DNA of 64,000 bases from Nymphaea colorata. Lineage: Eukaryota > Streptophyta > Magnoliopsida > Nymphaeales > Nymphaeaceae. Position numbers and translations under genes: made by a program. The DNA is taken from NCBI RefSeq assembly GCF_008831285.2, contig NC_045139.1, positions 30,173,206-30,237,205 on the forward strand, given 5' to 3'. Below, one piece after another: positions 48,901 to 61,060 of this stretch (position 1 is the stretch's first letter; each line of letters opens with the position of its first letter). The notes under the pieces are model-generated. The model searched no databases. It was not told the origin of the DNA and worked only from the letters and a program-made list of their open reading frames with translations.

Positions 48901-50071
48901 TTACTGAGTCTGAATCAGGTTTAATATAACCGGCTTTGGAATCAAACTTGGGTTCAACATCTACTTCTCAAAACTGAATTTTGTCATAAGATGATAAAAA
49001 AGATTAGTCTATCATGATATCCATCAGATACCAAACTTGGAGCTTGGCTGCATGTTGAACTTTTCTGCATCTGACTCTGCATTCCTTTATGGATCTTGTT
49101 AATAGATTTGAAATCAGATCTATACTTGGACACATTCGAAGAATGAATGGGAGAACTGTATGTGAACAAGAAAGTTTTTGCCGGCAAGTGAAGTTGGGAT
49201 GTCACCTTCTAGGCCTTTTACGTTCTCAAAGTATCTTTGTCTGGCGCCTTTTATCATGATCTGAAAGCAACATTTCACCTTGCTCACACTTCTGGGGGTG
49301 CAAAAAAGTTGGATTCCATACAAGTAACTATTTGGTCCAGAATCGAATCCAGTACAATAAAACATGACAAAACCCTCGTACCAAATCCAACCCATCCGCG
49401 ACTCTACTCTTTGATGGTACAGATTTTGTGAATCTCTTGTCAAAAGAGGCAACTTTAACTTCCCTTGCTTGTAAAAATAATTTTATGGGGTCTATTCCCC
49501 TTTTTATTCAAGTGGTCCCTTTAGTTTTTACCTCCCAAGGTGAAAAAGAAAAGAAGGAAACCAAAGCAATGTGATCATGGTAAAAAGAAGTTCCTCCAAT
49601 TGAGGACTTGAAAGATTCAGAGCATGCAGGTTTATGTTTAGACAAAATAATTTACGTTGCTTAGTTCCAAGGGATCTTCAGCATTTTTTCTTACATATTT
49701 GGCAAATTTACGAGCCAGGAGAAGTTATTTTTCGTTCTGTGAATAAATATTTCTTTTGTTTCTTTTAGTGTTGTTTACCTTACTACCCATTCAAAAATGG
49801 GTATGAGAAGATGCAGCAAAAAACCTAAAATTGCTTAAAGTTGAGTGGAGATTGAGGTAGGGAAAATTGATAGTTGAGTAGTCTTTCTATTTTTTACTCA
49901 ATTCAACAAGCTTTTTAATGGGAAATGGATCCTAAATTGAAGATCATAAAACCATGACAAAATCATAAATATGACCGACATTTGTAACTGTCATTTAATT
50001 CGAAGGTGGTAGCTACTATAATTTAATATGGTTACCTGTAGATTAATAAGTTTATGAACAAGTTAGACATG

Positions 50072-50230
50072 TAAACGGTTCAGATTCGGGTCAGGTTCAG
50101 TTTTTACCAAAATTTGACTTAGTCAGGTTCAGGTTTGGACCTTATTTTGAAAACCAAAATCGGATTTGATTAGTAAAACTCGAATTCAAATTGAACTATA
50201 GAACTACTGGAATCGAATTAATGATCGGAT
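50072..50230. repeat. Dispersed GGATTTGGATTT-rich repeat, copy 2
   Basis: GGTTCAGATTCGGGTCAGG, TCAGGTTCAGGTTTGGACC and AATCGGATTTGATTAG mark a decayed copy of the AT-rich repeat also seen near 14500 and 55000. Confidence 0.4.
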
Positions 50231-52020
50231 CTTGTTTGCTTTATTTACCAAATCAGACTGAACTGGTAGTTGAATGCTTCTCGTCGATGTATTTCCATCT
50301 CATAATCGCAAGTCAAACTATAAAGAGGCCAAGTCTCCTGTTTGCTAAAGCGATTCCCTGTTCTCGAAAAGGAAAAGTTAAAGTTGAGCATATTCTCTGG
50401 TGGATGGGAAGAGCCACGGGTGTTACTAAACCTTAGGCCTGACAATAAGGGGAAGACAGCCATTCCTATTACCAGTTCCACTTCTGTCTGATCCCTACCC
50501 CATATGGGACACATGAACATGGGCTCAAGTTGTTCTAAAAGCTGTCTTGGCGCACCAAGGGGACCCATCTCCTGGTTGGTCAGCAACCAACTTGTTAGCT
50601 CAGTCTCATCCATTTGTACCATCACCAACTTGATTCAATCCAATTCACATGCCAAATCTAAACCTGTGCGCCACGCTCGGCCCCTAAGGACGCGGCACGT
50701 GTCTTCCACCATATGTATTTTCTATGTATTCATGTACTCAAGATATATAGCTGCCAAAGATTCACTAAGCAACCATGTTCATTTGTAAGCTTTGCAGTAC
50801 CAATAATTCATGATCTTGAAAGGGAGCCAGCCAGCTATATTATATTACATTCTCAGGCAAATGTTTTGGGCAGGACATCTGACACACTTTTTCTCCCTCC
50901 TTTTGGTGTGCTTCCAAAGTTGTTGCAGTAACAACATTCAGTAACGCAGTTGGAAACCTGCATCAGTGATGAGCTTTTGTGGCGCATCTAGTGCACCATG
51001 CGGTTGCACCATTGATCACGAAGCCTGGACTACATTTCAATGATCTTTAGGCCGTCGTTTCCTTAGTGTCACCGATGATTCTGCTGGCCAAACATTCAGC
51101 GGCACGGAATCAGTGGGTTATTGATAGGTCGCTGGCCTTCTCTGGTGGTGTGAGTTCGACTTTCGTAACTGATGGCTTGGCCGGCCCCTAGATGCGTTAC
51201 TGATGGTTCAGTTGGCTATGTTTCCTACACCTGGGTGAATCCATCTTTTTGGCACGCACGGTCTTTAATGCCATAATAAAAGGCAGATCAGTGAAAGTTT
51301 ATCTTTATCGGACCTTTATTTACTATGCAAGTTCTTCCCTTCTGAATCAGATAGATTCATATCTGAAAGCTCTACGCTTTGCGAGTATGTGCTTTGTCCT
51401 CTTTTGTTTTAGTTCTACCAAAATTTGCATGTTAATGGTGGAATACCTACAAATAAATTGATGTGATGTCAAATGTTTTCTGGCATCATGTAAATTCTTT
51501 TTCAAGGAAATAGCATGTGAGTATCCTACTAATCTGCTCTCAAATACCAAGGAAACGTTTGATTACTCTAAATGATTTATGAATTTAGTGTAGATCTGAC
51601 ATGACATACTTTTGCTGATATGGCAAAATATCATGATAAGATCCATCATTCATCATAGTGAAGATCATAAGTTAGACTTAATATCCACAATTAAATCCTT
51701 ATTCTACTTCTTTTCATTGAGAAAACGTCATATTTAAAATTGGATGGGGAGGACCTGTATCTTAAATCCACGGTTCTCAAATCTTGAATATGTTAGATTC
51801 AAGACTATGAAACACCCCTTAATTATAATTTTATATGACTATGCTCTAAGCTCATGTCGGTGTTCCAATTGCCAAAAAGGTCGCTTATTGTTTAATACGA
51901 TAGATACCGATCATCAAGCATATCTTATTCTTTCCATGGAAGAATTAAAGCAAGTAATGCAACAAGTTTGTAGGAGACGTTAGAGCATTTATTCATTGTG
52001 ATTTGGTAGATCAGTTGAGA
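50231..52020. other. Gene-free stretch
   Basis: Short open frames match no recognised family. A segment near 51115-51170 vaguely resembles a SINE head but fails the box consensus. Nothing else was recognised. Confidence 0.45.
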
Positions 52021-52028
52021 CACTAGCA

Positions 52029-52140
52029 AAAGCTGAGTCAGGAATTTATAAGTCCAAAATCAAATTTTTAAGTACTTTACATATACGTTTTTAAAATTTT
52101 TAAATTTGAGATAGAGCCAAGGCCCCTGCCTCCGCCCTAG
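52029..52140. repeat. hAT-like degenerate repeat
   Basis: The right end CCCCTGCCTCCGCCCTAG and the interior TAAAATTTTTAAATTTGAGA recur in the copy at 57869-58080 (TTTTAAATTTCTAAAATTTGAGAGAGGCCATGGC). It is probably a fragment of the same non-autonomous family. Confidence 0.45.
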
Positions 52141-53160
52141 GTCATGAGTTTTGGCGAATTAGTTGTTGTCATTTCATGCTGTGTAGTCCCATCGTTGCTT
52201 TCACTTTGCTGTCAACTCATAGGTGGCACTAGGTGGTCACAATCCCGGCGAAGCAATTGCAATCCATGCTGTCGAGGGTACCACCGCGACTATTCCCCAC
52301 TTTTAGGTCCATGCAAATTAAACCCTAACCACAACCTTCCTAGAGTCCATTACACATGGGTGGAAGTGCACGCTGAAGACAGGAAATGGGAGAAGAAAGA
52401 AGGGCACGATTGAAGATGAAAATAACTCTCTTGCAATGGCGGCCCTCCGTATACAGTAGATGGTAAGTTTGCTGCAGAGATGAAGTCAGATCTTATATAT
52501 ATATATATATATATATGTGAGAGAGAGAGAGAGAGAGATATAAAGCAAAGTCATGCTTCTCCTCCCTCTCTCTCTAGCCAAAAAAGGTTGTACTCACCTA
52601 TCAACGATTAACTAAGTGAGTTTCTGTTCATGGGGTCACCACCCTACAAACGGCAGTGGTAACCAGTGATCCGTCGCTTTCCTGCATGCTTCCATGCTTT
52701 GAACCAGGGCAATGGAGCTCCCTTTTCTAACTTCTGCCAGCAGAGTCACGAACTTTGAGGACATGCTGATGTGAGAGAGAAAAGGGAGAGACGGGGCGGG
52801 GCCACAACTCCAGTCGTACCGAAAGCCAGCATGACCTCATTCTCAGCCCTTACGGCCGACCAGAGCGTAACGCCCATGGAAATTGAACCTCAAGCAATGC
52901 ACTAATGGGTGGGTGGTTCGTGTTCAATTGCTTACGATCTCGTGTTGTTGGGACACACACATAGTTTCTAACCTTGATGTCAATATCTTTCATTATGTAA
53001 TGTAGAAATGAATGTTGACTAATGTACGCGAATAAGATGGAAGAAAATGAAATCCTATGTTAAAATTTATGTAAGGTTGTTAAATATGATATAAACTTTA
53101 CAAGGTCCAACTTGAAATTTTGATTTTGATCATTTTATTGCTATAGTTTCATTAACCAGG
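52141..53160. other. Gene-free stretch with microsatellites
   Basis: A (TA)n tract at 52495-52516 is followed by a (GA)n tract at 52519-52538. No gene was recognised. Confidence 0.5.
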
Positions 53161-53164
53161 TTGT

Positions 53165-53450
53165 TCCACGACTGTTGAGGCCAAGTATCGATTAGTGTTT
53201 GAAGCTTCTATGTATGCTTCCGGCATTGCTTGGGAAGAATCTCATACACTGCATCTCACTTGAGTGGGTGGGAACTAGTAATTATCAATGGGTTAATTAT
53301 ATGTGGTTACTGGTTATGCTTCGAATTTTTGTTTAGTCGAATTTGCGAAAAAAAAGTTCAGATCAATTTAATTAATGAGCAAGTGGTTGGTAAAAGACCG
53401 GTCGTTAGTTTGATTTTCATGAGCATCTATTCTTTGCACAAACCAAAGCA
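53165..53450 (+). pseudogene. Possible Ty1/Copia RNase H remnant
   Basis: One frame reads STTVEAKYRLVFEASMYASG then IAW, similar to the Copia RNase H motif S(S/T)xEAEYRA...IAW. The frame then decays; a later piece, QINLINEQVVGK, could be the next segment. No long terminal repeats or other Copia domains were found nearby. The identification rests on one short motif and is tentative. Confidence 0.3.
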
Positions 53451-55000
53451 AGCATAAGCTCTAGGAAGGAAGTATTACCGAGCTTTGAGGTCTTAGGCTT
53501 CCAAGAGCATGACGAGGTCTAAGTTGATTTATGAAAAAAATTATAAGCAGCTTTGGTATTTGAATATGTTTCCAAGTAATATTTGATCAACACATTTGAT
53601 TATCCAGCACTAACGAGGGCCAGGCCAAATTTATTAATCAAATCAAACGGAGAGGATTGTTTGGCCATTTTACTGGAGGATGAGGTGAGATGCATCTCTG
53701 AACCAGTTGCTAAGAAGCAGACAGTGTTTCTCAACTTGGTTGTCCATCTTTCGTAAACATATTAAAATGTGCTAGGTTCCCTTGGTACCATCTTCACTTT
53801 TTAGTTGTACGACTCTTCACTGACCATATATGGCTTTGTGGAGGCCGTAGAAATCCCATCCTCCCATGAAAATTGAATACCCACTCGCGGTGGGCGCATA
53901 AATAAATAAATAAATATATATATATATATACACACACGATCCGTTCAGCACCAAAATGCATCTTTTCCAATTGTTTTTTGTGACACAAAATTAAAGTTTG
54001 ATTTCAATTTTCATATATTTCTTTTAAGAGAGAGAGAGAAAGCTCATAAAATAAGAATGCATAACAAAATTTGGGAACATAAACTCTCTTATATACAAAA
54101 ACAAGCTGTAAGAGTAAAATAAAAAAAAAATATACAAGACAACAACAATAAAACAAAGTAAAAAGGATGATGTGAAAGGAGTGGATAGACGGAGTAGTAG
54201 AGTCACGTAACAGCAAGCACAAGACGGTGCCTTAACTGAATACCAAAGTAGACGTCACCCTACACAAGGTGTGCCATAACATCTGGCGATGAGGAAGTGC
54301 CTCTGAAGACCATGTTGTTGTACTCTTCTCAAATGTGTCACCAAGATCATATAAGCCACAACATCGATGCGACCATAGAAAAAGGAGAAAAAGGGCATGT
54401 GTAGAAAATGATAGTAAAATGAAAAAAAACGAATGAAAGACAGGTCTAAAAGGCTACTAACAATCAAAGGCTAAGTAAGGACAAGTACACTATATAAAAA
54501 AAAAAAAAAAAAAAAAAAAGACATGACCTAAAAATTTGAACATGAAAAGAAAGAGAGAGATGCATGTTAGTAGACATAAGTGGTCAAATCGCTATGTGGA
54601 GTGGAGCCTCAGTTCTTGTGCACTCTTGAATTCTCATTTAAGTCTATGAATGTCAGCATATATATATATATATATATATGGCTTTCTACCGTACAGGTTG
54701 GCAGCCGTTCCAGTCCCGGCTAGTTTGGATGACAGCTTTGTTACAAAAAAGGAGTCCTCCCTAACGAAAAAGAAGTTGGAAAGCTAGATTCACTCTATGA
54801 TAGGCAGGACGATCTTAAATCCTAATAGATATGGATGATCTCAAAGGGTATCGTGAAATTTAGTAGAGGCAGAACAACGTCCGGACGGTGACAGGGAGAA
54901 CTTTTGGTCACCGTATTACCAAGTTCATGATTACAGAAAGTCCTATTTGGAGTTGAAAACCCATCTTCTCAAACTCACTTCGTACTCGACGGCCCCAGTT
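53451..55000. other. Gene-free stretch with simple repeats
   Basis: Contains an AATA and (TA)n tract with CACACA at about 53902-53937, an A run at 54498-54519 and a (TA)n tract at 54658-54679. No gene or element boundary was recognised. Confidence 0.5.
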
Positions 55001-55410
55001 GGATGTGGGCAGGGATGTTGTTGAATTGGATTTAGACCGAACATCTAAACAAGCTGATTTAAAAAAAAAAGTCAGATATGAAAAGAATTTAACGTCCAGC
55101 TCAAATAAATATCGTATATCCAATCTCTATACATTTTGAAAGTGGGTATTTAACATATTATATTATCATAGTGTAGCTTATATTTGGTTGTGTGTTGAAA
55201 AGTTGGATGAGGATTACTCGGATTGCAAATTTAACGATCCACATATTTTGAGAGTCAGTTTTTAACCTATCATAATGCTGTTCAGATTTGGTTGTGTATT
55301 TAACAGTCAGATTTGGATTTGAATGTGAAAATAAAAATCAGATTAGGGTCAGATTTTAATCGTGAACTCAAAAATGGGATCTGGAACTGGTATGGACTTT
55401 TTGTCAATCT
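55000..55410. repeat. Dispersed GGATTTGGATTT-rich repeat with internal duplication
   Basis: Another copy of the degenerate repeat seen near 14500. It also contains an internal tandem duplication of about 120 bp: CATTTTGAAAGTGGGTATTTAAC and later CATATTTTGAGAGTCAGTTTT, each followed by an AGC/TTC-ATTTGGTTGTGT segment. Confidence 0.45.
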
Positions 55411-55885
55411 TATTTGGGATATGAATTGGAATATGAATGTGTGAACATCCGAAAATATATTAGATATGATGAATGCATGAATCTAATCTGCCTCACATCA
55501 CTGTTCTATGAATGTACCCCCAACATTTGTGCCATGAATTTGCCTCGTTTTTTGAAACATATTTATGAAACAGTAACTGTTTTAATTTGTTACAAAACGG
55601 CTTCCAGAAAAATAAAGGGTTGAATGAAAACTGAGACTCTTTGACAGACTGTTCTTCACCCAAAAAGAAAAACGAGAAAGCCACTGAGATCATTATCTCA
55701 ACATTAACGGCGGTCTGTGAGAATCAAACACCCAAAATTCTGAGCAGTTAAGCTAAACCCCTCAATCATGAAAATTTATCTCTGAAAAGGCCCTGTCAAC
55801 TACACAATCGTATTGTATATCTTCCCTTGTTGGCTGATACCAATGGCATTTGTGAACGACCAAAACCATACAAGCCAACGTAACA

Positions 55886-56460
55886 AATGTCGATGTGGGT
55901 TTTCCACACACGGAAGCCCATAGAAGCTAGTAATTATTGCACTTAACTATTTAGAAAAGCTTTTTGGTTGTTTAGCAGTAGAGATGCTGAGTGTGTTTCA
56001 TGAGTATGCTCAAGATAGAGTTAGATTCAAGATAGAGTGTTTCATGAATCTGCTTGTTATATATATATATATATATATATTTAAATTATTTCTCAAGTGA
56101 ATAATGTCGATGTGGGTTTTCCACACACGGAAGCCCATAGAAGCCAGTAATTATTGCGCTTAACTATTTCGAAAAACTTTTTGGTTGTTTAGCAGTAGAG
56201 ATACCTAGAGTGTTTGAGTTAGATTGAAGGAATATTAGTTTTAATGTTTAACAAGGTTGCTCAGTCTCCACTGTTATATATATATATATATATATATAAA
56301 TTATTTCTCAAGTGAATAATGTAGATGTGGGTTTTCCACACACGGAAGCCCATAGAAGCTAGTAATTATTGCACTTAACTATTTCGAAAAACTTTTTGGT
56401 TGTTTAGCAATAGTTCATGAATCTGCTCTAATGTTTAACAAGGTCGCTCAGTCTCCACTG

Positions 56461-56520
<60 letters not shown>
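55886..56520 (+). repeat. Three-copy ~216-bp tandem array, each unit ending in (TA)n
   Basis: Units start at 55886, 56103 and 56318 with AATGTCGATGTGGGTTTTCC (AATGTAGATG in the third), giving periods of 217 and 215 bp. Each carries CACACACGGAAGCCCATAGA, TAATTATTGC, TTTTTGGTTGTTTAGCA and ends in a (TA)n tract (about 56058-56080, 56273-56298 and 56462-56518). TGGGTTTTCC and GGAAGCCCA in each unit can form a short imperfect hairpin. The units differ by substitutions and indels near their 3' ends. It looks like a small satellite-type array. Confidence 0.85.
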
Positions 56521-57520
56521 ATCTGCCTGATATTGCTTGGATGAGAAAATATTTAAAAAGCATTTTTAAAAATATGATGCAATGGAACCAATAACACAAA
56601 GTTATCGTATATAGTGACAAATGGTTTATGAAAGGAGGGTCGATTTTGAAAATTTGGGAGAAGGGCGAGGGCTCATCGAACCCTACCGCCTCATTCTCTC
56701 CTATTTTCTAAAGAAAACAGAGAGGGAGTTTGGGAGAGCGAGAGAGGGAGAGAAAGAGCGGGAGAGGTGAAGAGGGAGAAGCAGAGAGTGAGAGATAGAA
56801 AAGGTAAGTTCAGGCACAACTAGGAAGCAGAGAGTTGCATGTTGGCTGACAGAAGTGTAGTTATGTGGAGGAGAATGACTCACATATAATATTCAGAAAA
56901 TTCAGATATGAAAAAAGTTAAAAAATAAAAAAACAATTTAGAAGTTAAAGGATTCATATTAAAAAATGACATCCGGTCAGAAAATATACACTCGGTTTTG
57001 AATAAATATCCGTTCAGATTCAGTTCAACAATGAGTTTCAAATAAATATCCTATAGATAAAGAAAAGAGAAAAGAAATGGAGTTAGATCGTAGTTATCAT
57101 AAATATTTTGTGAATACAGCAGACACAGCCCTACAATTGGCGAGCTGTTGCCCTCGCAACTGGTCATGGCGTTCCGCAGCATCGTGCTGCTGCAGCTCCA
57201 TGCTCTTCTCCTCCCTGCCAAAGTTCATTACCATGAATTCGTTGTAAGTACTGCTTCTTGCCAGTCCATGTTTGGGGAGCACGACCAAGTTCCCGAAAAC
57301 TTTGGTCGCTGTCGCCGGGGACCTATACTGCAGGTCACGAACTCGGCCGTGGTCCATTTGGCATGAACTGGATTTCTGCAGTACTCGCTGTGGTACTCTG
57401 CACCCGTCGTTTACTTTCTCAGTTTCTGTTTTTTGTTTTTTTCTCATTGGCTCCAACTCCACTAAGGACATACTGACCATCAACGGCCAGTTCTTGCGAC
57501 AACATTATACTTAAAGAAAA

Positions 57521-57727
57521 CAGGGCCTGAGCCAACATTTTTTTAAAGGATGAGCTAAATAGTCCAACCTTGAAATCCAGGTGAAGCTAAACTAAACCCG
57601 AATCCAAACTAAACCCGAATCCAAACAATACATGACTCAACTAAAATTTTTTAATTTTTTTAATATAATTTTTTTTTTCAATTTACTAGGGTGAGCCATG
57701 GCCCGAACACCCCTCCCTCCGCTCCTA
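57521..57727. repeat. hAT-like degenerate repeat inside the laccase pseudogene
   Basis: It starts CAGGGCCTGAGCCAAC and ends in CCTCCGCTCCTA. It shares the AACTAAAA, TTTTTTTAATATAAT and CAATT landmarks with 18570-18736. A 17-bp tandem word, CTAAACCCGAATCCAAA, is duplicated inside. It lies between the second and third recognisable laccase pieces. Confidence 0.6.
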
Positions 57728-57818
57728 GACACCAACATTATCAATGCATTCAATCAAGCCCACTGAGAGACTCACACTCCACTACACTAATCAAACTTTT
57801 TGCTTTTTTTTTTCCTTG

Positions 57819-57820
57819 TG

Positions 57821-57861
<41 letters not shown>
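57819..57861. repeat. (TA)n microsatellite
   Basis: About 20 TA units within the laccase pseudogene, between two hAT-like repeats. Open frames over it encode Tyr-Ile runs and are not genes. Confidence 0.95.
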
Positions 57862-57864
<3 letters not shown>

Positions 57865-57868
57865 TGTG

Positions 57869-58080
57869 CAGGAGCAGAGATAGGATTTTATCGAGCCGAA
57901 GAGCTGTGGAACCAGTAAATAAAAATTTTGTAACGGGCTAACCCTGGTTTTTTCAAAAAATTTACAGGAGCTAAACAAAAATTTTTCAAAAGTTTAATAG
58001 CTAAATTTTAAATTTCTAAAATTTGAGAGAGGCCATGGCTCCTACCAGCCCTCTTCCCTTCACATGTGTGTCCGCCATTG
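57869..58080. repeat. hAT-like degenerate repeat
   Basis: It starts CAGGAGCAGAGATAGG and ends near GTGTGTCCGCCATTG, an approximate inverted pair. The interior (AAATTTTAAATTTCTAAAATTT, followed by GAGAGAGGCCATGGCTCC) matches the fragment at 52029-52140. Confidence 0.5.
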
Positions 58081-58432
58081 TGGGGCTTATGAGGAAAATT
58101 GCCGACACAGTTCAATGAATATCCTTTATTTACATATTAGTTGAACTCCAAATTTTTCTATTTACACATAAAATGTCTATGGAGTGCCCTTCAGTCAAAT
58201 ATGTTGGGTTTCCAGTGGTATGTATGTATGTATAAGAATGAAATTTTTCCTCAACGACATCAACTACGAAAATGAGACTGGTTAGACATTGTCACTCGTG
58301 GTTCATCAGTGAAATGCGCTGTTTTCCTAGTAAAACAACACATTTTGACAGGAAAATGTGCAAAACAAACGGGGTCTTGATGTTGTTGGACTGATGAAAA
58401 GGTCGGCTGAACTGAAAGTGCATGGGCTGAAG

Positions 58433-58613
58433 CAGTGGCGGAATCACATGTAGTCTGGTGTGAGCAGTTGCCCACACCAGCCTCCTAATTTTTATTGATT
58501 TTTAGACAGACATTTTTAAATATTTACTTTTATATATACATATAAGTGCCCCTCTTGATATGAATACTTTTAAATAGGTGCTCCTCCAACCAATTTTTCT
58601 GGCTCCCCCATTG
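58433..58613. mobile_element. hAT-like MITE (CAGTGGCGGAGCC family) in the laccase pseudogene
   Basis: It starts CAGTGGCGGAATCAC and ends GGCTCCCCCATTG, inverted copies of each other. It is flanked by GGCTGAAG (58425-58432) and GGCTGAAA (58614-58621), an 8-bp duplication with one mismatch. Size (181 bp) and core (GCAGTTGCCCACACCAG, AAGTGCCCCTC) match the element at 18334. Confidence 0.8.
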
Positions 58614-61060
58614 GGCTGAAACAAATGAGAAATCCATGGTCGGACAGGACAGAGGGGCCGAGGGCAAACTTCACCAACACTCTGCTCTTCAGCACAGAGT
58701 AAGGGACCGTTTGGTACCATGCTCATAGCGACTGGACCCGTGCAACTGTTCATGGCGCCATTGTCGTCTACCCGAAGATTGGCACTACCTATCCGTTCCC
58801 TAAGCCGCACAAAGAATACGTTGTGATTATAGGTAAGTGTCACTGTGAGCAAACATCTCATATGTTTCTTAGACTATGTTTAATAAGCAAACATCTCATA
58901 TGTTATTGGATTATGTTTAATTAGAAGAACTTTGTGTTCTTAAAACACGATTCAAAATGTAACATTTTAAAGTAAAATGTTTGTCCAAGGAAACATTGTG
59001 TAGTTATGGATATTCTTTCTAAGTAGAAGAAGCGAATGATGGACATAATTATACTATATATGCCTAAGATAAGAACATGGTATTCACGAAACATGTATTA
59101 TAACAAACATTGAGGATCTACCAACCATGTAAAATATATATCAAACATGAGTGGAACTTTTCAAAAAAGTTCTCACATATTGTCCGATTTCTAATGAAAA
59201 CTTATTAGTTGCTTTACGTTTTCATTAGTAGCCAAGTAAGTGGGCAGCACTAAATTTACTTGATATTGGAAAGTACTGGAACAAATCAAACCCATAAAAG
59301 AAAAATCCATTGCAAAATGACATCATTTTTATTCCAAGCGACATCTCTTACTCTATTTTAGTTACTGTTCTACGAAAAATGTTGGTTACTGCTATTTTTT
59401 TATTGCTTAAGCTTAAAGACAATTTAACATTCTTAGAATCTGTTCCTCTGCACCGCCCAGTACTTTCTCTCTGATCCTTCTCCTGTTTGCAGAAACAACT
59501 CGGTTTCTGGTGGAGCAGGGCAGAACCTATCTTATTCATTGTCAATGCTGCAATCAGTGCTGGTCACTTCTTTGCCATACAGGATCACAATCTCACCGTT
59601 GTTGGTAAGGATGGCAACTACTTGAAACCATTTACCACAAACTATGCGGTGATAAACACAGGCCAAACAATGGACATCCTCATCACAGCAGACCAACCTA
59701 GAAATCTTTACTACATGGCTGCTGACTATTACAGTACTGCTCCCAGTCCTCTTGGCCTTTACAGTACTCTAACCACTGCCATTGTAGAGTATCATGGCCG
59801 CAACTCCTCTCAGACCAGCTCCCTTTGACTTCCATATCTTCCAGTTACCAATGATTCACTTGCAGTGTACAATTTTACAATTCTCCAAAGAAGCCTGGAC
59901 TCCAAGGACCATCCAATTGATGTTCCTGTGGAAATTGACACCCGGTTGGTGTTCACATTATCAACAAATCACCAACCTTGTTCCTCCTGTGAGTGTTCGA
60001 ACGGGACAAGGTTTGCACTTTGCTGCAAGTATGAACAACATTACTTTTGTTAATCCACCAATCGACATAATTGAAGCCTGCTATGCTGACATCAAGAACA
60101 TATACGCCACTGATTTCCCAAGCTTTCCGCCTTTTCTGTTCAACTTTACCTCCAATGACTACCCACAGACGCTTGTACCATCAGAACTGGAAGCCAAAGT
60201 GAAGGTGCTGAATTATAATGCAACAGTGAGCTTGTGCTGCAGGAACCAACTTGCTGTTAGGTGACAATCATCCCATACACCTGCATGGTTGCAATTTCTA
60301 CGTCGTCGGGTGAGTTTTCGGAAACTTCGATCCTGAGAAAGATCCACTGGGTTACAACTTGATTGACCCTCCTGCAGAAAAAATAGTTGGAGTTCCCTAC
60401 AGTGGATGGGCTGTTGTGAGGTTCAGAGTAGGCAATCCAGGTACTTCACTTCTTTCATTTTCTTTACTGAAATACTGCATAGCACTGTCTTGGGTTTTCT
60501 AGTGATGGATTTACATCTGCACTTGTTCAACAAAAGTCAACTTGAATCTTGCCCATAGTTCCGTCAATAGCATTGTAAAATTTTGAGAAAAAGGCCTGGA
60601 TGTACAAATGGAACTTAATGTTGATGGCAAATGTTTGATTGCCTTTGGTCTTAAACTCACGAATCTGATTTGACTTGCGTCTGCTGATGGGGTAAAAGAT
60701 TGGAACTGTTTAACTCTGGCCTAAGATTCAGATTTGAGATCCCCATTTTACTCTCGCACTAGCAAAAGGTCTGATCCTAAATCCGTAGATCTCAAATCCT
60801 TAAAAACTCGTAGATCGCACAAGGCTTTCATGCATGAAATATGTTTCTTAACTCACAAAATCATGCTTTATGTTTTTCCTCATTCTAAATGGTTCCATAA
60901 TCAACACAAATTTTCATGGTCTGCAGGTGTTTGGCTCTAGCATTGGCACTTGGATCGTCATTACACTTGGGGAATGACAGCAGATTTCATACCCAACAGC
61001 TGAAACAAGCATCCTGCCTCCCCCATCTTCCATGCCCAAATATTTGAACACCAGCCTTTA

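Larger units (their letters stand above)
47685..49990. other. Downstream flank of CYP78A
   Basis: Holds the CYP78A 3' UTR, short TA runs near 47766-47785 and 47935-47945, and a (CT)n tract at 48003-48043. The MITE-like element at 48580 is listed separately. No gene was recognised. Confidence 0.5.
57166..61060 (+). pseudogene. LAC: Laccase (multicopper oxidase) pseudogene
   Basis: Pieces in laccase order on the plus strand: a signal-peptide exon (57166-57246, MAFRSIVLLQLHALLLPAK then VHYHEFVV); ILTINGQF (near 57470); [20 protein letters not shown] and [20 protein letters not shown] (58709-58831); TTRFLVEQGRTYL to VEYHG (59494-59790); ASMNNITFVNP to NPPFLFNF-type sequence (60000-60160); GDNHPIHLHG (60263-60290); and the last exon from 60927. 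Defects: the exon for the first copper motif HWHG is lost or scrambled, the exon after VVII is absent, frameshifts occur near 59525, 60010 and 60225, and stops occur before TVWYHAH (58706), in YVVG-stop-VFG and in VWL-stop-H. The type 1 copper Cys of HCH is changed to Trp (60944-60946). Laccases oxidise monolignols in the cell wall; this copy cannot encode a working enzyme. Confidence 0.88.

Noticed and set aside
51115-51170. Third SINE head
   Set aside because: GAGTTCGACTTTC approaches box B, but the last consensus position fails and no box A lies at a suitable distance.
55886-56520. CRISPR-like array
   Set aside because: Units are ~216 bp, only three, in a plant nuclear genome, and separated by TA tracts instead of unique spacers.
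59487-60264. Functional laccase-like genes from the two overlapping open frames
   Set aside because: They are parts of one laccase gene in different frames; frameshifts, stops and loss of the type 1 copper Cys mark a pseudogene.
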